Assembly: GCA_028023455.1 (NCBI GenBank)
Contig: JAQFVV010006294.1
Span: forward strand, 4,059,001-4,123,000
Length of the DNA: 64,000 bases
Direction of reading: 5' to 3'
From: Epiperipatus broadwayi
Lineage: Eukaryota > Onychophora > Udeonychophora > Euonychophora > Peripatidae
Shown here: positions 63,101-64,000 of the stretch, piece by piece
How the letters are laid out: each line of letters opens with the position of its first letter
Numbering within the stretch: the first letter of the stretch is position 1
Notes under the pieces: generated by a model
Databases searched by the model: none
Told to the model about the DNA's origin: nothing
Seen by the model: only the letters and a program-made list of their open reading frames with translations
Made by a program: the position numbers and the translations under genes

Positions 63101-64000
63101 TTCTAATACTATTAAAAATTAAATAATTTAATTTAGCAAAATAAAAAAAAAGGGAGAAAAACATTTTTTTATTAACAACAAATTTACATGGCTTGAACAG
63201 TGAACTAACTTTACTTCTTTGTTCTATCATTTAAATTTAAAAAAAAAAAATCTTCATCATATTATTTAGCAGAAAAGTAACTTGATTCTTTATCATATTG
63301 TTCAAACATGATAATTAAGCTCAAGAGGACTCACAAAAAAAAACCGTTTTTTAAAAAAAAAAATTGCTAACTTTATTGATTACTAATGGGACACAGCTTC
63401 CACTATCTTAGGTATCCAATCTTCTAAGACTTGCTCCACTCGCTCACATGGAGCTTACAATATATATATAGGAAATTTTTAATTCAATATCCTTAATGAC
63501 TTGTAATTCAAGCTAAATCCTTTGGAAGTGAGAAATAAAAAAAGCTTAAAATGGAATTCTTATAAGAAGTGAGAAGTAAAATGAAATTATATACTTAATA
63601 CACTAATTGAGCGTGTTTTTGATGTTTCTATAAGAATATCATAATCATAGCATTACAGCCGCAAAGCGAAGGCGACTGGAAATTTAAAATATATGTAAAG
63701 GGGGGAAGCAGATTTTTTGTTTATAGCGTTGGCATTGTTGGCAACATCGTCAAACTTCTTTTACCTTGCGTTTTGCATCATTGCATCCTAAACATACCAC
63801 AATTGCCATTGTAGGTACAAAGGAATGGGAGTTTATTTTCATGATCTAAAAATATGAATTTATGGTCAGAGTTGTTCTTAGCTTCTTATACAGATACTGG
63901 TGCTTGTTGTCAAGCTAGCATAGGATTCTCCAAAATAAACTGCATTGCAGTTAGCGTGATTGCACAAGATCTTGTATACAATTTGGGGGGTTTGTTTGGG
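60157..64000. other. Upstream intron or flank of prosaposin; no exon found
   Basis: Contains the 61.3 kb hAT element. I searched the minus strand for an exon carrying the missing CxxC half of the first visible repeat and saw none with matching splice sites. The last 350 bp (63650-64000) are less AT-rich ('gccgcaaagcgaaggcgact') and may be the start of an unclassified repeat cut by the window edge. Confidence 0.5.
61344..61842. mobile_element. Non-autonomous hAT element, complete with TSD
   Basis: TIRs CAGTGGTCTTCAACC and GGTTGAAGACCATTG (one mismatch) bound 499 bp, flanked by perfect 8-bp duplications CTTTAAAG (61336-61343 and 61843-61850). Inside the left end is a short direct repeat, 'accagcaaaaataaggataagg', at about 61372-61430. 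A strongly GC-rich hairpin (ccggtaccgggccgcggaccgg) sits at the right end. No transposase frame is present. It is a different family from the 11.9 kb hAT. Confidence 0.93.

Noticed and set aside
1-64000. CRISPR arrays, operons, ribosome binding sites, rRNA genes or functional tRNAs
   Set aside because: No regular spacer arrays, no dense collinear ORFs and no complete cloverleaf; the intron-split gene and transposon types show a eukaryotic chromosome.

Overview
The window is very AT-rich eukaryotic (metazoan) DNA. It has long introns, many microsatellites, decayed non-LTR retrotransposons and a large population of fold-back and terminal-inverted-repeat elements. There is no prokaryotic gene organisation. 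The retrotransposon relics are RTE-like reverse transcriptases with FADD, YG(S/C)ETWT and (A/I)GH(I/V) motifs, of a kind common in arthropods. With the base composition and long introns this suggests an arthropod-like invertebrate, but the sequence alone does not fix the species.

One real protein-coding gene is supported: the 3' part of a prosaposin (saposin precursor) gene on the minus strand, running from about 60156 down to the stop codon at 25700. Nine small exons (39 to 184 nt) join in phase into 282 residues. They encode the last half of one saposin-B repeat, two complete saposin-B repeats and the C-terminal saposin-A-type domain. Cysteine spacing is identical in the repeats (3-28-11-25-6), and the product ends in a Cys-Arg-Arg-His-Gly-Trp type tail before the stop. 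The N-terminal exons (signal peptide, earlier repeats) were not found between 60157 and 64000 and probably lie beyond the right edge.

Layout: 1-11 kb is intergenic-looking DNA with one RTE relic (3.2-4.6 kb), palindromes and tandem repeats. At 11.1-11.7 kb lies an isolated promoter-like block with a TATA box, a short ORF and a splice donor, beside a complete non-autonomous hAT element (11930-12548). At 13.9-16.1 kb lies a 2.1 kb element with about 0.3 kb inverted termini. At 18.0-18.4 and 21.2-21.95 kb lie two more fold-back families, and at 23.0-23.8 kb a second RTE relic. From 25.7 kb to the right edge the sequence is the prosaposin gene and its introns. The introns are loaded with a third RTE relic, a TA-flanked MITE, tRNA-like SINE heads, fold-backs, tandem duplications, two fragments of another LINE (56.7 and 59.8 kb) and a second hAT MITE (61.3 kb).

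No undescribed multi-gene system is visible. The observations most worth following are the uneven intron positions among the saposin repeats, a palindromic dimer whose single arm occurs elsewhere alone between 50-bp direct repeats, several well-preserved long hairpins, and short (TA)n tracts at the breakpoints of LINE fragments.
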